Part shown: positions 9,223-17,401 of the stretch, piece after piece
How the letters are laid out: each line of letters opens with the position of its first letter
How positions within the stretch are numbered: position 1 is the stretch's first letter
NCBI GenBank assembly: GCA_943350395.1
Contig: CALRAD010000004.1
Coordinates: 21,327-85,326, forward strand
Origin: Candidatus Peribacteria bacterium
GTDB taxonomy: Bacteria > Patescibacteriota > Gracilibacteria > Peribacterales > Peribacteraceae
Direction of reading: 5' to 3'
Length of the DNA: 64,000 nucleotides
Notes under the pieces: generated by a model
The model's database searches: none
What the model was told of the DNA's origin: nothing
Seen by the model: only the letters and a program-made list of their open reading frames with translations
Position numbers and translations under genes: made by a program

Positions 9223-9498
9223 ATGTCTAAGCAAGAATTGATCGCCGCGATCGCAGACGCCGCCGGCATCACCAAGCGCGCCGCTTCCGACGCCCTCGAG
9301 GCTCTGATCGGTACGATCACCAAGGAACTGAAGAAAGGCCACAACGTCACGATCACGGGCTTCGGCACGTATAGAGTCTCCAAGCGTCAGGCTCGCATGG
9401 GTGTGAACCCACGCAATCCGACCCAGAAGATCTCCATCCCTGCGATGAAGGTTCCTTCGTTCAAGGCTGGAAAGACACTCAAGGACGCTGTCCGCTAA
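9223..9498 (+). CDS. HU-family nucleoid DNA-binding protein
   Basis: 91 residues, the standard length for HU/IHF. The N-terminal helical body is MSKQELIAAIADAAGITKRA. The FGTYRVSKRQARMGVNPRNP segment includes the beta arm that intercalates DNA, followed by the conserved AGKTLKDAV end. It bends and compacts DNA as a homodimer. The start ATG follows a C-rich tract (CTCCCCCCTTAGCT). It is monocistronic, with its own promoter and a strong intrinsic terminator. Confidence 0.96.
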   Translation: MSKQELIAAIADAAGITKRAASDALEALIGTITKELKKGHNVTITGFGTYRVSKRQARMGVNPRNPTQKISIPAMKVPSFKAGKTLKDAVR

Positions 9499-9524
9499 TT
9501 GAGTTCGCCATTTTGACATTCAAA

Positions 9525-9552
9525 AGAGACCCCCGTAAGGGGGTCTTTTTTT
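9525..9552 (+). terminator. Intrinsic terminator of the HU gene
   Basis: Perfect 8-bp stem AGACCCCC/GGGGGTCT with GTAA loop (9527-9546), followed by a T tract to 9552. Confidence 0.93.
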
Positions 9553-9559
9553 GTGCGGT

Positions 9560-9671
9560 CCTCACCTCCCCCACTCCCTAACCCTCTCCCCCGAGGGGGG
9601 AGAGGGAAATGTATGCTTTACTAAAAACAGAGCTTCCTTCCCCGTCGGGGGAAGGACTGAGGATGGGGGAG
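9560..9671. repeat. Dispersed palindromic element, family P1 (copy 1)
   Basis: An element of about 112 bp made of two G/C-rich hairpins (CTCTCCCCC-GA-GGGGGGAGAG and CTTCCTTCCCCG-TCGGGGGAAG) joined by a linker containing ACAGAGCTTCC. Its outer ends are complementary (CTCACCTCCC and GAGGATGGGG). Related copies lie at 30645-30810 and 45062-45175, with a fragment at 39366-39405. Confidence 0.75.
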
Positions 9672-9713
9672 CGGATGAGAATTATATTATTTTCTCTGTG
9701 CTAGTATTCCCTC

Positions 9714-10718
9714 ATGCCCACAAATACTTCCGAAACAGAACTCATTATCTACGAATCCAAAGACGGAAAAATGAAGCTGAGCGTGAATGTCGACGGTGAC
9801 ACTATTTGGTTGCCGCAGCAGGACATTGCCTCTCTTTTTGACGTGAATGTTCCGGCGGTTTCGAAACACATCAAGCATATCTACGAAGACGGTGAGCTGA
9901 AAGAAAAAGGAACTCTTTCCAAAATGGAAACAGTTCGCAAAGAGGGGAAGAGAGAGGTGAAACGCACGGTCGAAAGTTACAGCCTCGATATGATTCTCAG
10001 CATCGGGTACCGCGTGAATTCGAAGCGTGCAACACAGTTCCGTATCTGGGCATCGCAGGTCTTGAAGCAGCATCTTCTCAAGGGATATACGATCAACAGG
10101 AGTCGCCTCGAGAGTGCCAGGCATGACGAGCTCAAGGCTGCGGTGCATCTCATCAAGCAGACGATCGAACGGAAGCAATTAACGGGTTCCGAATCGGAAG
10201 GACTCCTCAAGGTGATTACGGACTACGCACACACGTGGTCGATGCTCGACCAGTTTGATAAGGAGGAACTCACTGCTCCGAAGAGTCAGCGTGGCAGTCG
10301 TTTTCAATTTGGCTACGATGACGTGCAATCGATCGTGCGTGCGCTCAAGAAAAATCTGATGCGTCGTCGCGAAGCGAGTGATCTGTTCGGACGGGAGAAA
10401 GGCGACGCTGTACAGCGTATTCTCGGGGCGCTTGAACAGACGTTTGATCAGCAGGAATTGTACGATTCGATCGAGACGAAAGCCGCGCATCTTCTCTACT
10501 TCATGATCAAGGATCATCCGTTCGTGGACGGCAATAAGCGTATCGCTGCGTTCCTCTTCGTCGTATACCTCACGCGTACGAAATACTTGAGTGACTACGA
10601 TGGCGAAAGAAAGTTCAATGATAATGCACTCGTGGCTCTTGTCCTGCTCGTTGCCGAGAGCAATCCGAAGCATAAAGATTTGATGATCAAGCTCATCATG
10701 AATTTCGTGCACGGTTAG
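9714..10718 (+). CDS. RhuM N-domain / Fic-Doc C-domain protein
   Basis: 334 residues. The N-terminal ~130 residues match the RhuM-type domain (WLPQQDIASLFDVNVPAVSK, a winged-helix-like segment, then LDMILSIGYRVNSKRATQFR). The C-terminal part carries the Fic/Doc catalytic motif HPFVDGNKR (268-276). Enzymes with this motif transfer AMP or phosphate to protein targets; the Lys in GNKR resembles Doc-type kinases more than Fic AMPylators. This two-domain architecture is known but poorly characterised, often near mobile or defence genes. No antitoxin-like partner gene is adjacent. The stop codon overlaps a palindromic element (10717-10840). ATG 9714 follows C/T-rich sequence. Confidence 0.87.
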   Translation: MPTNTSETELIIYESKDGKMKLSVNVDGDTIWLPQQDIASLFDVNVPAVSKHIKHIYEDGELKEKGTLSKMETVRKEGKREVKRTVESYSLDMILSIGYRVNSKRATQFRIWASQVLKQHLLKGYTINRSRLESARHDELKAAVHLIKQTIERKQLTGSESEGLLKVITDYAHTWSMLDQFDKEELTAPKSQRGSRFQFGYDDVQSIVRALKKNLMRRREASDLFGREKGDAVQRILGALEQTFDQQELYDSIETKAAHLLYFMIKDHPFVDGNKRIAAFLFVVYLTRTKYLSDYDGERKFNDNALVALVLLVAESNPKHKDLMIKLIMNFVHG

Positions 10719-10840
10719 GAACCTCTGAAAAATGCATGCTGCTTCGTCAACAGCGCTGAAATTTTTCTCAACGTATACGAATACGCCTTGAAAAATTTCA
10801 GCTTGTTTCCTCGCATCCTGCAATTTTTGAGAGGTTCCTT
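10717..10840. repeat. Nested inverted-repeat element (family P4)
   Basis: Outer arms AGGAACCTCTGAAAAATGCA (10717-10736) and its imperfect complement (10820-10840) enclose an inner perfect 13-base inverted repeat GCTGAAATTTTTC (10755-10767) / GAAAAATTTCAGC (10790-10802). The left arm overlaps the RhuM-Fic stop codon by two bases. It looks like a non-autonomous palindromic mobile element; it could also act as a 3' transcript-stabilising structure. Confidence 0.7.
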
Positions 10841-10851
10841 TGGCTCGTGGT

Positions 10852-10876
10852 CACTAATCACTAGCCACTAGCCACT
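10852..10876. repeat. Heptamer tandem repeat CACTARY
   Basis: Consecutive units CACTAAT, CACTAGC, CACTAGC and CACT lie 23 bases before the khpB start codon. Function unknown. Confidence 0.6.
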
Positions 10877-10899
10877 CTTTTCTCTATCCTCTCCCGCAC

Positions 10900-11436
10900 A
10901 TGGACAAGGTCATTATTGACACCCTCGGCCAGCTTCTTACGTTCTTGCAGATCCCGTTCACGGCGATTACGGTCAAGCAGGAAGGGGACATTCAGCGCGT
11001 CGATGTCGTGTCGCCCGAGGCGAGCCGCCTGATCGGCTGGCACGGCGAGACGCTGAATTCCGTGCAGCATCTCCTCAAGTCGCTCATCCGCTCGATTCAG
11101 AAGACAGAGCGTGCACCGTTTTTGGTGGTCGATGTCGACGGCTACAGACTCATGCAGGAAGACAAAGTGAAGAAGATCGCAGAAGCAAAGGCGGATTTTG
11201 TGCGTCGCACAGGTAGCCGCGTGACGCTCTCGCCGATGAGTCCCTACTTCCGCCGCATTGTGCATATGCATATTGCAAGCAACCCTGCACTTTCTGATCT
11301 CGCGACCGAAAGTATGGGAGAAGGGGACTACCGTCAGGTAGTGATTCGCCTCAAAGAAGAGACACAGGGAGACGAAACGGTGAGCGAAGAGCTTTCACCG
11401 GTGATGTCCGATGGGCTTGAGAATTTGGATGTGTAA
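10900..11436 (+). CDS. khpB: KH/R3H-domain RNA-binding protein (KhpB/Jag)
   Basis: 178 residues. The KH-II domain contains the GxxG-type loop LIGWHGETLNSVQHLLKSL (about 45-63). The C-terminal R3H domain is seen in SPYFRRIVHMHIASNPALSD with the ATESMGEGDYRQVVI end. The N-terminal Jag domain seen in Firmicutes is absent, so it is a short form. KhpB binds many RNAs, with KhpA in other bacteria, and affects cell division and wall growth. In many genomes it sits beside yidC and rnpA; here those genes are about 18 kb away. The start ATG follows CTCTATCCTCTCCCGCAC, a C/T-rich leader. The acidic C-terminal tail (residues 150-178) is probably disordered. Confidence 0.92.
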   Translation: MDKVIIDTLGQLLTFLQIPFTAITVKQEGDIQRVDVVSPEASRLIGWHGETLNSVQHLLKSLIRSIQKTERAPFLVVDVDGYRLMQEDKVKKIAEAKADFVRRTGSRVTLSPMSPYFRRIVHMHIASNPALSDLATESMGEGDYRQVVIRLKEETQGDETVSEELSPVMSDGLENLDV

Positions 11437-11444
11437 TCGATGGT

Positions 11445-12527
11445 TCATACCTTCCGCAGCTCCTCCCAGAGCCTCTTTTCCTCACGGCTTAGTTTCGTCG
11501 GCACAACAATATCAACAGTCACGTAATGATCACCCGTTCGTGAACTGTTCACGACTGGCATGCCTTTGCCTTTGATGCGGAGAATCTGTCCCGGCTGTGT
11601 GCCCGCGGGGATCGTCATCGTGACGGGACCATGAACGGTTTCCACGCTTACATCTGCACCGAGTACCGCATCGATCAGCTTGAGAGAAAGCGTTCCCCTT
11701 ATGTCATCGCCATCACGCTCGAATCTCCTGTCGGGTTGCACACGCACACGAACCAGCAGATCGCCGCTTGCACTCCCGCGCTGTCCTGCTTCACCCTCTC
11801 CTTTAATGCGCAGTGTCTGACCGTCGTCGATGCCTGCGGGAATATGCACGCTTACAGTCTTCTTCTCAAGAACTCGTCCCTCTCCGTCACATTTCCTGCA
11901 TGGCTTCTCGGGGATTTTCCCGGTTCCTTTGCATCGAGAGCACTGAACGCTTTGGCGTATCTGTCCGAAGAGCGAATTAGTCGTGCGTTGCACCGCTCCC
12001 GTTCCGCCGCACTCGGAACACGTGACGAGCTTGCTCCCCGATTCATTCCCGGAGCCTTCGCACTCGGAACACGCAACCTGTGCTTTCATCGAAATCATTT
12101 GCTCTTTCCCCGTCACTGCTTCCGTAAAATCGATGACAACTTCTGCCTGAACGTCTCGTCCGCGAGGATCGGCAGTTCGTTGTCTCCTGCCTCCTCCTCC
12201 CCCAAAAAAGCTTTCAAACAAGTCAGAGAAATCACCTCCATTAAACTGAGACGGATCAAATCCTTGTCCGGAAAATCCTCCGAAACCTCCGCCGCCGAAC
12301 GGACTGCTGCCGTCGGTTGATCCGAATTGGTCGTAGGCTTGTTTTTTCTTCGGATCGCTTAAGACTTCGTATGCTTCATTCACTTCTTTAAATTTGTCTT
12401 CTTTGCTTTTATCTCCCTTATGTTTGTCGGGATGCAATTCTTTCGAGAGTTTTCGATATGCCTGCTTGATCTCCGATTCGGAGGAGGATTTCGAAACGCC
12501 GAGGATCGCGTAGTAGTCCTTCGCCAT
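11445..12527 (-). CDS. dnaJ: Chaperone DnaJ
   Basis: 360 residues from ATG 12527 (MAKDYYAILGVSK). The order is canonical: J domain with the HPD motif (ELHPDKHKG), Gly/Phe-rich linker (PFGGGGFGGFSGQGFDP), four CxxCxGxG zinc motifs (CSECEGSG, CSECGGTG, CSRCKGTG, CRKCDGEG) and two C-terminal client-binding domains. It stimulates DnaK ATPase and delivers unfolded clients. DnaK and GrpE are not in the window. It converges with khpB, with an 8-base gap between the genes. An in-frame upstream ATG (12536) would add three residues only. Confidence 0.97.
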   Translation of the reverse strand: MAKDYYAILGVSKSSSESEIKQAYRKLSKELHPDKHKGDKSKEDKFKEVNEAYEVLSDPKKKQAYDQFGSTDGSSPFGGGGFGGFSGQGFDPSQFNGGDFSDLFESFFGGGGGRRQRTADPRGRDVQAEVVIDFTEAVTGKEQMISMKAQVACSECEGSGNESGSKLVTCSECGGTGAVQRTTNSLFGQIRQSVQCSRCKGTGKIPEKPCRKCDGEGRVLEKKTVSVHIPAGIDDGQTLRIKGEGEAGQRGSASGDLLVRVRVQPDRRFERDGDDIRGTLSLKLIDAVLGADVSVETVHGPVTMTIPAGTQPGQILRIKGKGMPVVNSSRTGDHYVTVDIVVPTKLSREEKRLWEELRKV

Positions 12528-12609
12528 AGTGTGCATAGTTTAGTGATTTTTTGAGATCACTGACAGCCCTCACTTTCCGTTCGCTCTCTTTTATGTATAC
12601 AATGAATCG

Positions 12610-13704
12610 ATGCGTCACTACATCGTTCACGCGCTCAAGTATGCAACACTCACGCTTGCTGCTGCAGTGTTGGTGATTGCCGCTGCCGCCCTTCTGAAGG
12701 GAACGCAGACGTCGTCTCTGTCCGGACGTCTTGTAGCGCCTCAGCAGGATACAGAAACCCAAACGATGCATTTTTCAGCCGATCGCGCGGTGGACGGTTT
12801 TTCAATTCCTGCTGACGTTAACGTTGTCTTCACCGTGCCGAATAATGTGCGTATCCCGCGCATCACGTTCCTTGGGGGGACTGACAAAGATCAGACCATT
12901 CGTTACTGGGGATACTGTTATTCGGGAAACGAGGCCGCCAATCGTACGGCAGGCAAGATAGGGAATGCCATCTATGACGGGCAGTTTTTCTACTCGCTGG
13001 CCGAGCGGAAAGCGCAAGAAGAGAGGCCTCAGCCGACGGATTCCGGTCTACTTGGCATCCTGAACAGCAGAGATCAGGCTTCGCCGCAGGCACGCGCTTC
13101 CATTGCAGAAATTTTCCACAGCGGCCGGACTTGCTACGTTATGAGTTCTGCCGAACTTCCGGCGGCCGTCGATACCGACGGCGATGATCTCAATAACAAA
13201 CGAGAGCAGCTCGTCGGTACCGATCGCAATAACCCAGACAGCGATCGTGATGGGATCACCGATGGCAGTGAAATTTTTGTCACGAAGACCAATCCGCTTG
13301 CTTCCGATACCGACAATGACGGCTTGGATGATCGTTGCGAAGACAAGAACACGAACGGCAACACCGAGCAGAGCGAGACGAGCGCTCTTGTTGCCGACAC
13401 GGATAGGGATGGACTCTGCGACGGTAACGGTTCTGGTTCCGGCTGCCCCGAGGAGAAAGAGAATGTTTGTTTCCTCGACCAACTTCTCGGTCAACGCGTG
13501 TGCGAGAGCAAGCTGACGACACCGGTTTTTGGCGAAGACATGAACGAGGATTGTGAAGTGGGTGACGGAGAAACCGATCCCAGAAAGTTCAACACATTCG
13601 GAGGAATCAACGATTGGGATTACAAGTGGAGGCTCCTCGGAGGCCTGCCGAATCCGGGTAAAGTTGCGCCTCTCTTTCCGATTCCCGATATGCCTGCTCG
13701 CTAA
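12610..13704 (+). CDS. Secreted protein with thrombospondin-type-3 calcium repeats
   Basis: 364 residues. Signal peptide or N-terminal anchor (MRHYIVHALKYATLTLAAAVLVIAAAALL). The middle region (about 85-180) includes WGYCYSG and IYDGQFFYSLAERKAQ, a weak echo of the domain found in the genes at 14293 and 16043. Residues about 190-280 are Asp-rich repeats (DTDGDDLNNKREQL, DSDRDGITDGSE, DTDNDGLDDR, DTDRDGLCDG), the hallmark of TSP3-type calcium-binding repeats that rigidify extracellular proteins. First gene of a long co-directional surface cluster, divergent from dnaJ. Confidence 0.85.
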   Translation: MRHYIVHALKYATLTLAAAVLVIAAAALLKGTQTSSLSGRLVAPQQDTETQTMHFSADRAVDGFSIPADVNVVFTVPNNVRIPRITFLGGTDKDQTIRYWGYCYSGNEAANRTAGKIGNAIYDGQFFYSLAERKAQEERPQPTDSGLLGILNSRDQASPQARASIAEIFHSGRTCYVMSSAELPAAVDTDGDDLNNKREQLVGTDRNNPDSDRDGITDGSEIFVTKTNPLASDTDNDGLDDRCEDKNTNGNTEQSETSALVADTDRDGLCDGNGSGSGCPEEKENVCFLDQLLGQRVCESKLTTPVFGEDMNEDCEVGDGETDPRKFNTFGGINDWDYKWRLLGGLPNPGKVAPLFPIPDMPAR

Positions 13705-13767
13705 GGCACTTGTCTAAAAATCAATAATCAGGTACAATGGTGTCAAATACAAATAACCATCTTCTCT

Positions 13768-14277
13768 ATGCGTACTTTTTCCGCAGTCGGTCTGAGTGTT
13801 GCGTTCGGTGCATCACTCCTGATGCCCCTCACGACGTTTGCGTATCTTACGCCGGATCAGGTCTTCGGCGGATCCAGTACCATCACTGCTCCTCCTGCGC
13901 CTCCGACACAGCGCGAAGGTGATGCGGTCGTGCAGCAACAGCAACAGCAGGCGGCAGAGAGAAGGGAAGCAGTGCAGCACCAGCTCGTGCCGAACTATGC
14001 CGTTCCCGTCGACACCTACGTTCCTCCGCAGACTGCGAGCAGCAAGGGATTGTTTGATCAGAATGCACAATATGAACTTCGTCAGGATCGCATCGCAGAC
14101 GAGAAGGCATCCACGCCAACGATTATCATCGGCGACAGCGTGCTCCATAGCGGTGCACCACGCGTTTCAGACACGGGACCCGCAACGGTGCTCGGCGGAA
14201 TCGCCATGATGCTTGCCGCAGGATCCACATTTGCATTTGCTCAGCTCCGCACAAAAAGACTTTCTGCTCTTGTCTAA
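13768..14277 (+). CDS. Small secreted protein with C-terminal sorting-like signal
   Basis: 169 residues. N-terminal signal peptide (MRTFSAVGLSVAFGASLLMP ending TFA). The middle is Gln/Pro-rich and probably disordered (QQQQQQ at about 56-61). The C-terminus has SDTGP (134-138), a hydrophobic helix and a basic end (RTKR). This order matches sortase sorting signals, although the motif is not a classical LPxTG. I infer possible covalent surface attachment. No sortase gene lies in the window, so simple C-terminal membrane anchoring is the alternative. C/T-rich leader (CTTCTCTATG). Confidence 0.7.
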   Translation: MRTFSAVGLSVAFGASLLMPLTTFAYLTPDQVFGGSSTITAPPAPPTQREGDAVVQQQQQQAAERREAVQHQLVPNYAVPVDTYVPPQTASSKGLFDQNAQYELRQDRIADEKASTPTIIIGDSVLHSGAPRVSDTGPATVLGGIAMMLAAGSTFAFAQLRTKRLSALV

Positions 14278-14292
14278 GTCCCCATTTTTTCT

Positions 14293-16014
14293 ATGAATAC
14301 ATTTTCCACATTGCAGAAAGGATGGCAGCGGGCCGTCTACGCAGCGGTTGCGATCAGCGTTGTCCTGCTCTCATTCGTTCTCCTGCATTCTCCCAAGCAG
14401 TCAGATACTCTCATGCTTGGAGATATTCCCATTCCGTTCGGGATGAACAACTCGTCACTGAAGGGTTCCATTACGCTCTTCGGACAAAGAAATGGCATCA
14501 GCGTGTTCGAAGTGGAATTCAATCACGGAGAAGCATCTGAACATTTGACTCCGAATAAAATTTATCTCGTGCGTGTTCCGAATGCCACGGGAGTGTCCGA
14601 TGTGCCGCTCGATCTGGCGCTCACGCTGACCGGCACCGGAGGCCATCTCGTCGATTACTACGGTTACCGTTACACGGATGCCGCAGCGACGATGGAGCGC
14701 AGAGACATTCAGGCATTCTTGTTTAAGGATCGTTTCCCAGGTCAGTTCTTCGCGTCAAAAACGGCCAGGGACGGTGATATCGCACACGGTCGTTCGATCG
14801 CCGCATTCGAGGCTGCAAACAGAGTCACATTCCTTCCGACCGACGGTAGTACCGGAAGCGTGCGTCTCGATCCGGCAGGAGCCCTCTACGTCTTCATCGT
14901 GAACTCTCCGGCAGGTGCCGATCTTGCGATCCGGAATCTCGTCGGTTGTGGCAATCATATTCTGGAATCTGCCGAACAGTGTGATGACGGAAATTCCATC
15001 GATACTGACAATTGCAAAAACAACTGCACGATCGGTTTCCCGATTCCTTTTGACGGCGGTCCGAACGGGAACGGTGCCAGTCTGACGCTCACGCAGTTCT
15101 CGGGAAGCACCGGTTCCGCTCTTGCGGGTGCAGTGTCTATTCCTCTCGTGCGCTTTACGGCGATCGCAAGCGACCTCACCACGATCAAGCATCTTGCATT
15201 CGCTGCAGAAGAAGGCTCATTCACAACTCTTGAGCGCTATCGGCTCTGGCAGGATACGAATAATGACGGTGTCACGGATCTTCCGATCACGCTTGCCGCC
15301 GTGCCAGTGGGTAATAATATTACGTTCGATTCTCCGAGCAACTGGAGCGGCGCATTGGCGCTCTCTCATTCCGGAACGATCTTTGAACTGAAGGCGGATG
15401 TGCCGGCAGGTTTGCAGGGTGTATCTTCCATTCGCGTTGGATTTGCTCATACACTCCAAGACTTTGTCGGAGGGCAGAGAGTAGCAGGCACATTCCCTCT
15501 CTTCGGCATCAAGAAGAATGGCGTGTGCACGACCGAGATCTGCCAGATCTTCGTGACGACCGCAGTATCGCCTCTCTGGAATCTCTCGGGTGCAACCGCA
15601 TCGTCAGAGTCTTCAGCCGCAAGCACAACTTCCGCTGGATCTTCAACGTCTTCAGCTGCAAGCACAACTTCCGGCGGATCTTCAGCATCGTCGACGGCAA
15701 GTACAACTTCTGCTGGATCCTCAACGTCTTCAACTGCAAGCGCAACCTCCTCAGCTTCATCTCCCACGTCACTCTGCGGTAACAGCGTGATCAATGCGGG
15801 CGAGGAATGTGACGATGGCAATTCGGTGAACACCGATGACTGCGACAATTCCTGTCAGCTGAGCACTCCAACTCCCGGATTCAATGGTGGTGCACCTTCT
15901 CTCTGTGGCAACGGTGTACCGAATTCCGGCGAGGAATGCGACGATGGCAATTCGGTGAACACCGATGACTGCGACAACACGTGTCATCTTACTACCCCAA
16001 CTCCCGCGCTATAA
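14293..16014 (+). CDS. Secreted cysteine-rich protein with DUF4215 repeats and Ser/Thr linker
   Basis: 573 residues. An N-terminal membrane or signal segment (about 12-32) is followed by an unrecognised domain of ~190 residues (LGDIPIPFG... GYRYTDAAA... [14 protein letters not shown]). This domain is clearly homologous to the one in the next gene (16043). One DUF4215 repeat follows ([18 protein letters not shown]), then a beta-rich domain with a calcium-loop-like [10 protein letters not shown] low-complexity Ser/Thr/Ala spacer (about 437-495) and two more DUF4215 repeats ([17 protein letters not shown]) end the protein. DUF4215 repeats are small disulphide-linked modules found in secreted proteins of myxobacteria and other groups. 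ATG follows CATTTTTTCT. Confidence 0.83.
   Translation: MNTFSTLQKGWQRAVYAAVAISVVLLSFVLLHSPKQSDTLMLGDIPIPFGMNNSSLKGSITLFGQRNGISVFEVEFNHGEASEHLTPNKIYLVRVPNATGVSDVPLDLALTLTGTGGHLVDYYGYRYTDAAATMERRDIQAFLFKDRFPGQFFASKTARDGDIAHGRSIAAFEAANRVTFLPTDGSTGSVRLDPAGALYVFIVNSPAGADLAIRNLVGCGNHILESAEQCDDGNSIDTDNCKNNCTIGFPIPFDGGPNGNGASLTLTQFSGSTGSALAGAVSIPLVRFTAIASDLTTIKHLAFAAEEGSFTTLERYRLWQDTNNDGVTDLPITLAAVPVGNNITFDSPSNWSGALALSHSGTIFELKADVPAGLQGVSSIRVGFAHTLQDFVGGQRVAGTFPLFGIKKNGVCTTEICQIFVTTAVSPLWNLSGATASSESSAASTTSAGSSTSSAASTTSGGSSASSTASTTSAGSSTSSTASATSSASSPTSLCGNSVINAGEECDDGNSVNTDDCDNSCQLSTPTPGFNGGAPSLCGNGVPNSGEECDDGNSVNTDDCDNTCHLTTPTPAL
15601..15770 (+). repeat. Minisatellite-like Ser/Thr-coding tract
   Basis: Imperfect tandem units with the core GCAAGCACAACTTCCGCTGG recur about four times inside the gene at 14293-16014 and encode [13 protein letters not shown] units. 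Slippage here would change spacer length. Confidence 0.6.
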
Positions 16015-16042
16015 TTTTCGATATTTTTTTCTCTCTCCCGTT

Positions 16043-17020
16043 ATGCAACACTCCACTTCCCTCCGCTTGGCAATCTGTGGGTCTACGGCGCTCGTCGTCA
16101 TAGCAGCAGCCAGCATTCATCAGTATCTCACGGGAATGAACGATATTCCTCTTCCCTTCGCTCAGAATGCAAGTTCTTCACTGACGGGAGATCTCACCAA
16201 AATTGGTCGTCGTGTTGCCGATGTATACAAAGTCACGTTTCCGACCGGAGTGAATACGGAGACGTTGACCGAGGACAGGATTTATCTTGTCTATATTCCG
16301 GATGAAACGGGCATCGAAAACAAGCCGTTCAGCGACGTGCTGACGCTTGACGTTGATGGCAGTCACGATGTGGATTTCTTCGGATACAAATACGTGACGG
16401 CAGATGCATCCATCGAGAAGCAGAACAAAAACGAACTGCTACTCGCCGATCGTTTCCCAGGTCAGTTCTTCGCTTCGCCCAAGGCGCGTGCAGGCGATGC
16501 GCAGTACGGAAATTTCCTCGCAAATTTCGAAGCCAATAACGACATTGTAATGGATCCGACGAATTCACCGACGGGAGCACTCTTTCGAAAAGGATCTCTC
16601 TATTTCTTGATTGTGAATGAAACAGGAAACGTTACGATCACAGTGCGTACGCCTGCGGCTGTTGCCTGCGGCAATGGCATCAAAGAAGGCACCGAGGCCT
16701 GTGACGATGGAGACACGACCGGCGGCGACGGTTGCAGTGCGACGTGCACAGTCGAGTCGAACTTCAGCTGCAACAGGGCTACTCCAAATGTGTGTATCAC
16801 CTATAACCAGTTCGTCAAAAACCTTGCCGATACCGCTCCGACAAACGGCACCGTGTCCCAAAACGAGGCGCTTCTTGTGACACTCAGGATCGGCGATGCA
16901 ATCAGTAATCAGCAGTACGATGCAGGACTCGACATCAACGGTGATGGCGTTTTCAACAGCATCGATTCGAGTGCCATCTTCACGGAGCTCGATATTCTTG
17001 CTCCTACTCCCCAAGAGTAA
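16043..17020 (+). CDS. Secreted protein: shared unknown domain, DUF4215 repeat, dockerin-like end
   Basis: 325 residues from ATG 16043, chosen because it begins the signal segment MQHSTSLRLAICGSTALVVI; upstream in-frame codons overlap the previous gene. Residues about 35-210 parallel the preceding protein ([35 protein letters not shown]). One DUF4215 repeat follows (CGNGIKEGTEACDDGDTTGG). The C-terminus has two EF-hand-like segments, the second DINGDGVFNSIDSSAIF, resembling a type I dockerin. Dockerins bind cohesin domains to assemble surface complexes; no cohesin is visible here. The stop is 3 bases before the next start, so the genes are very likely co-transcribed. Confidence 0.83.
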   Translation: MQHSTSLRLAICGSTALVVIAAASIHQYLTGMNDIPLPFAQNASSSLTGDLTKIGRRVADVYKVTFPTGVNTETLTEDRIYLVYIPDETGIENKPFSDVLTLDVDGSHDVDFFGYKYVTADASIEKQNKNELLLADRFPGQFFASPKARAGDAQYGNFLANFEANNDIVMDPTNSPTGALFRKGSLYFLIVNETGNVTITVRTPAAVACGNGIKEGTEACDDGDTTGGDGCSATCTVESNFSCNRATPNVCITYNQFVKNLADTAPTNGTVSQNEALLVTLRIGDAISNQQYDAGLDINGDGVFNSIDSSAIFTELDILAPTPQE

Positions 17021-17023
17021 TCT

Positions 17024-17395
17024 ATGGAACACACTCAGAACATTCATGCCAGAGTTCTTGTGATCGCATTTGCGCTCACGATGTCTGCTGCCCTTCTCTT
17101 CTTTTTCCTGCGCGTGCCGGCAGTATCGCAGAGGCAAGAGAGCCTCTCTGTGTCTGATACTGAGGTGCAAGATCATGCAGCAGCGCCGGATAGTTCCGGT
17201 GTTCAGGCACTCGCCGACATAAATCAGGACGGCAACGTCAGTGAGAACGAAGCGCTTCTCCTGACGCTCGGCGTCGCGGAGGCTTTCGGTCAGCCGTACG
17301 AATCCATCCGGAAGTACGACATGAATGCAGATGGAACAGTGGATAGCGCGGACACGACAATCATCTTCTCTGCACTTGATGTTCTTGCTCCCTAA
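17024..17395 (+). CDS. Small secreted dockerin-like protein
   Basis: 123 residues: signal peptide or anchor (about 10-32), short linker, then two calcium-loop segments (DINQDGNVSENEALLLT and DMNADGTVDSADTTIIF) ending LDVLAP. This is essentially a stand-alone copy of the C-terminus of the preceding protein. It could be an adaptor or a free competitor for the same receptor (inference). It sits 3 bases after the upstream stop and 6 bases before the next start. Confidence 0.8.
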   Translation: MEHTQNIHARVLVIAFALTMSAALLFFFLRVPAVSQRQESLSVSDTEVQDHAAAPDSSGVQALADINQDGNVSENEALLLTLGVAEAFGQPYESIRKYDMNADGTVDSADTTIIFSALDVLAP

Positions 17396-17401
17396 TCGCA
17401 C

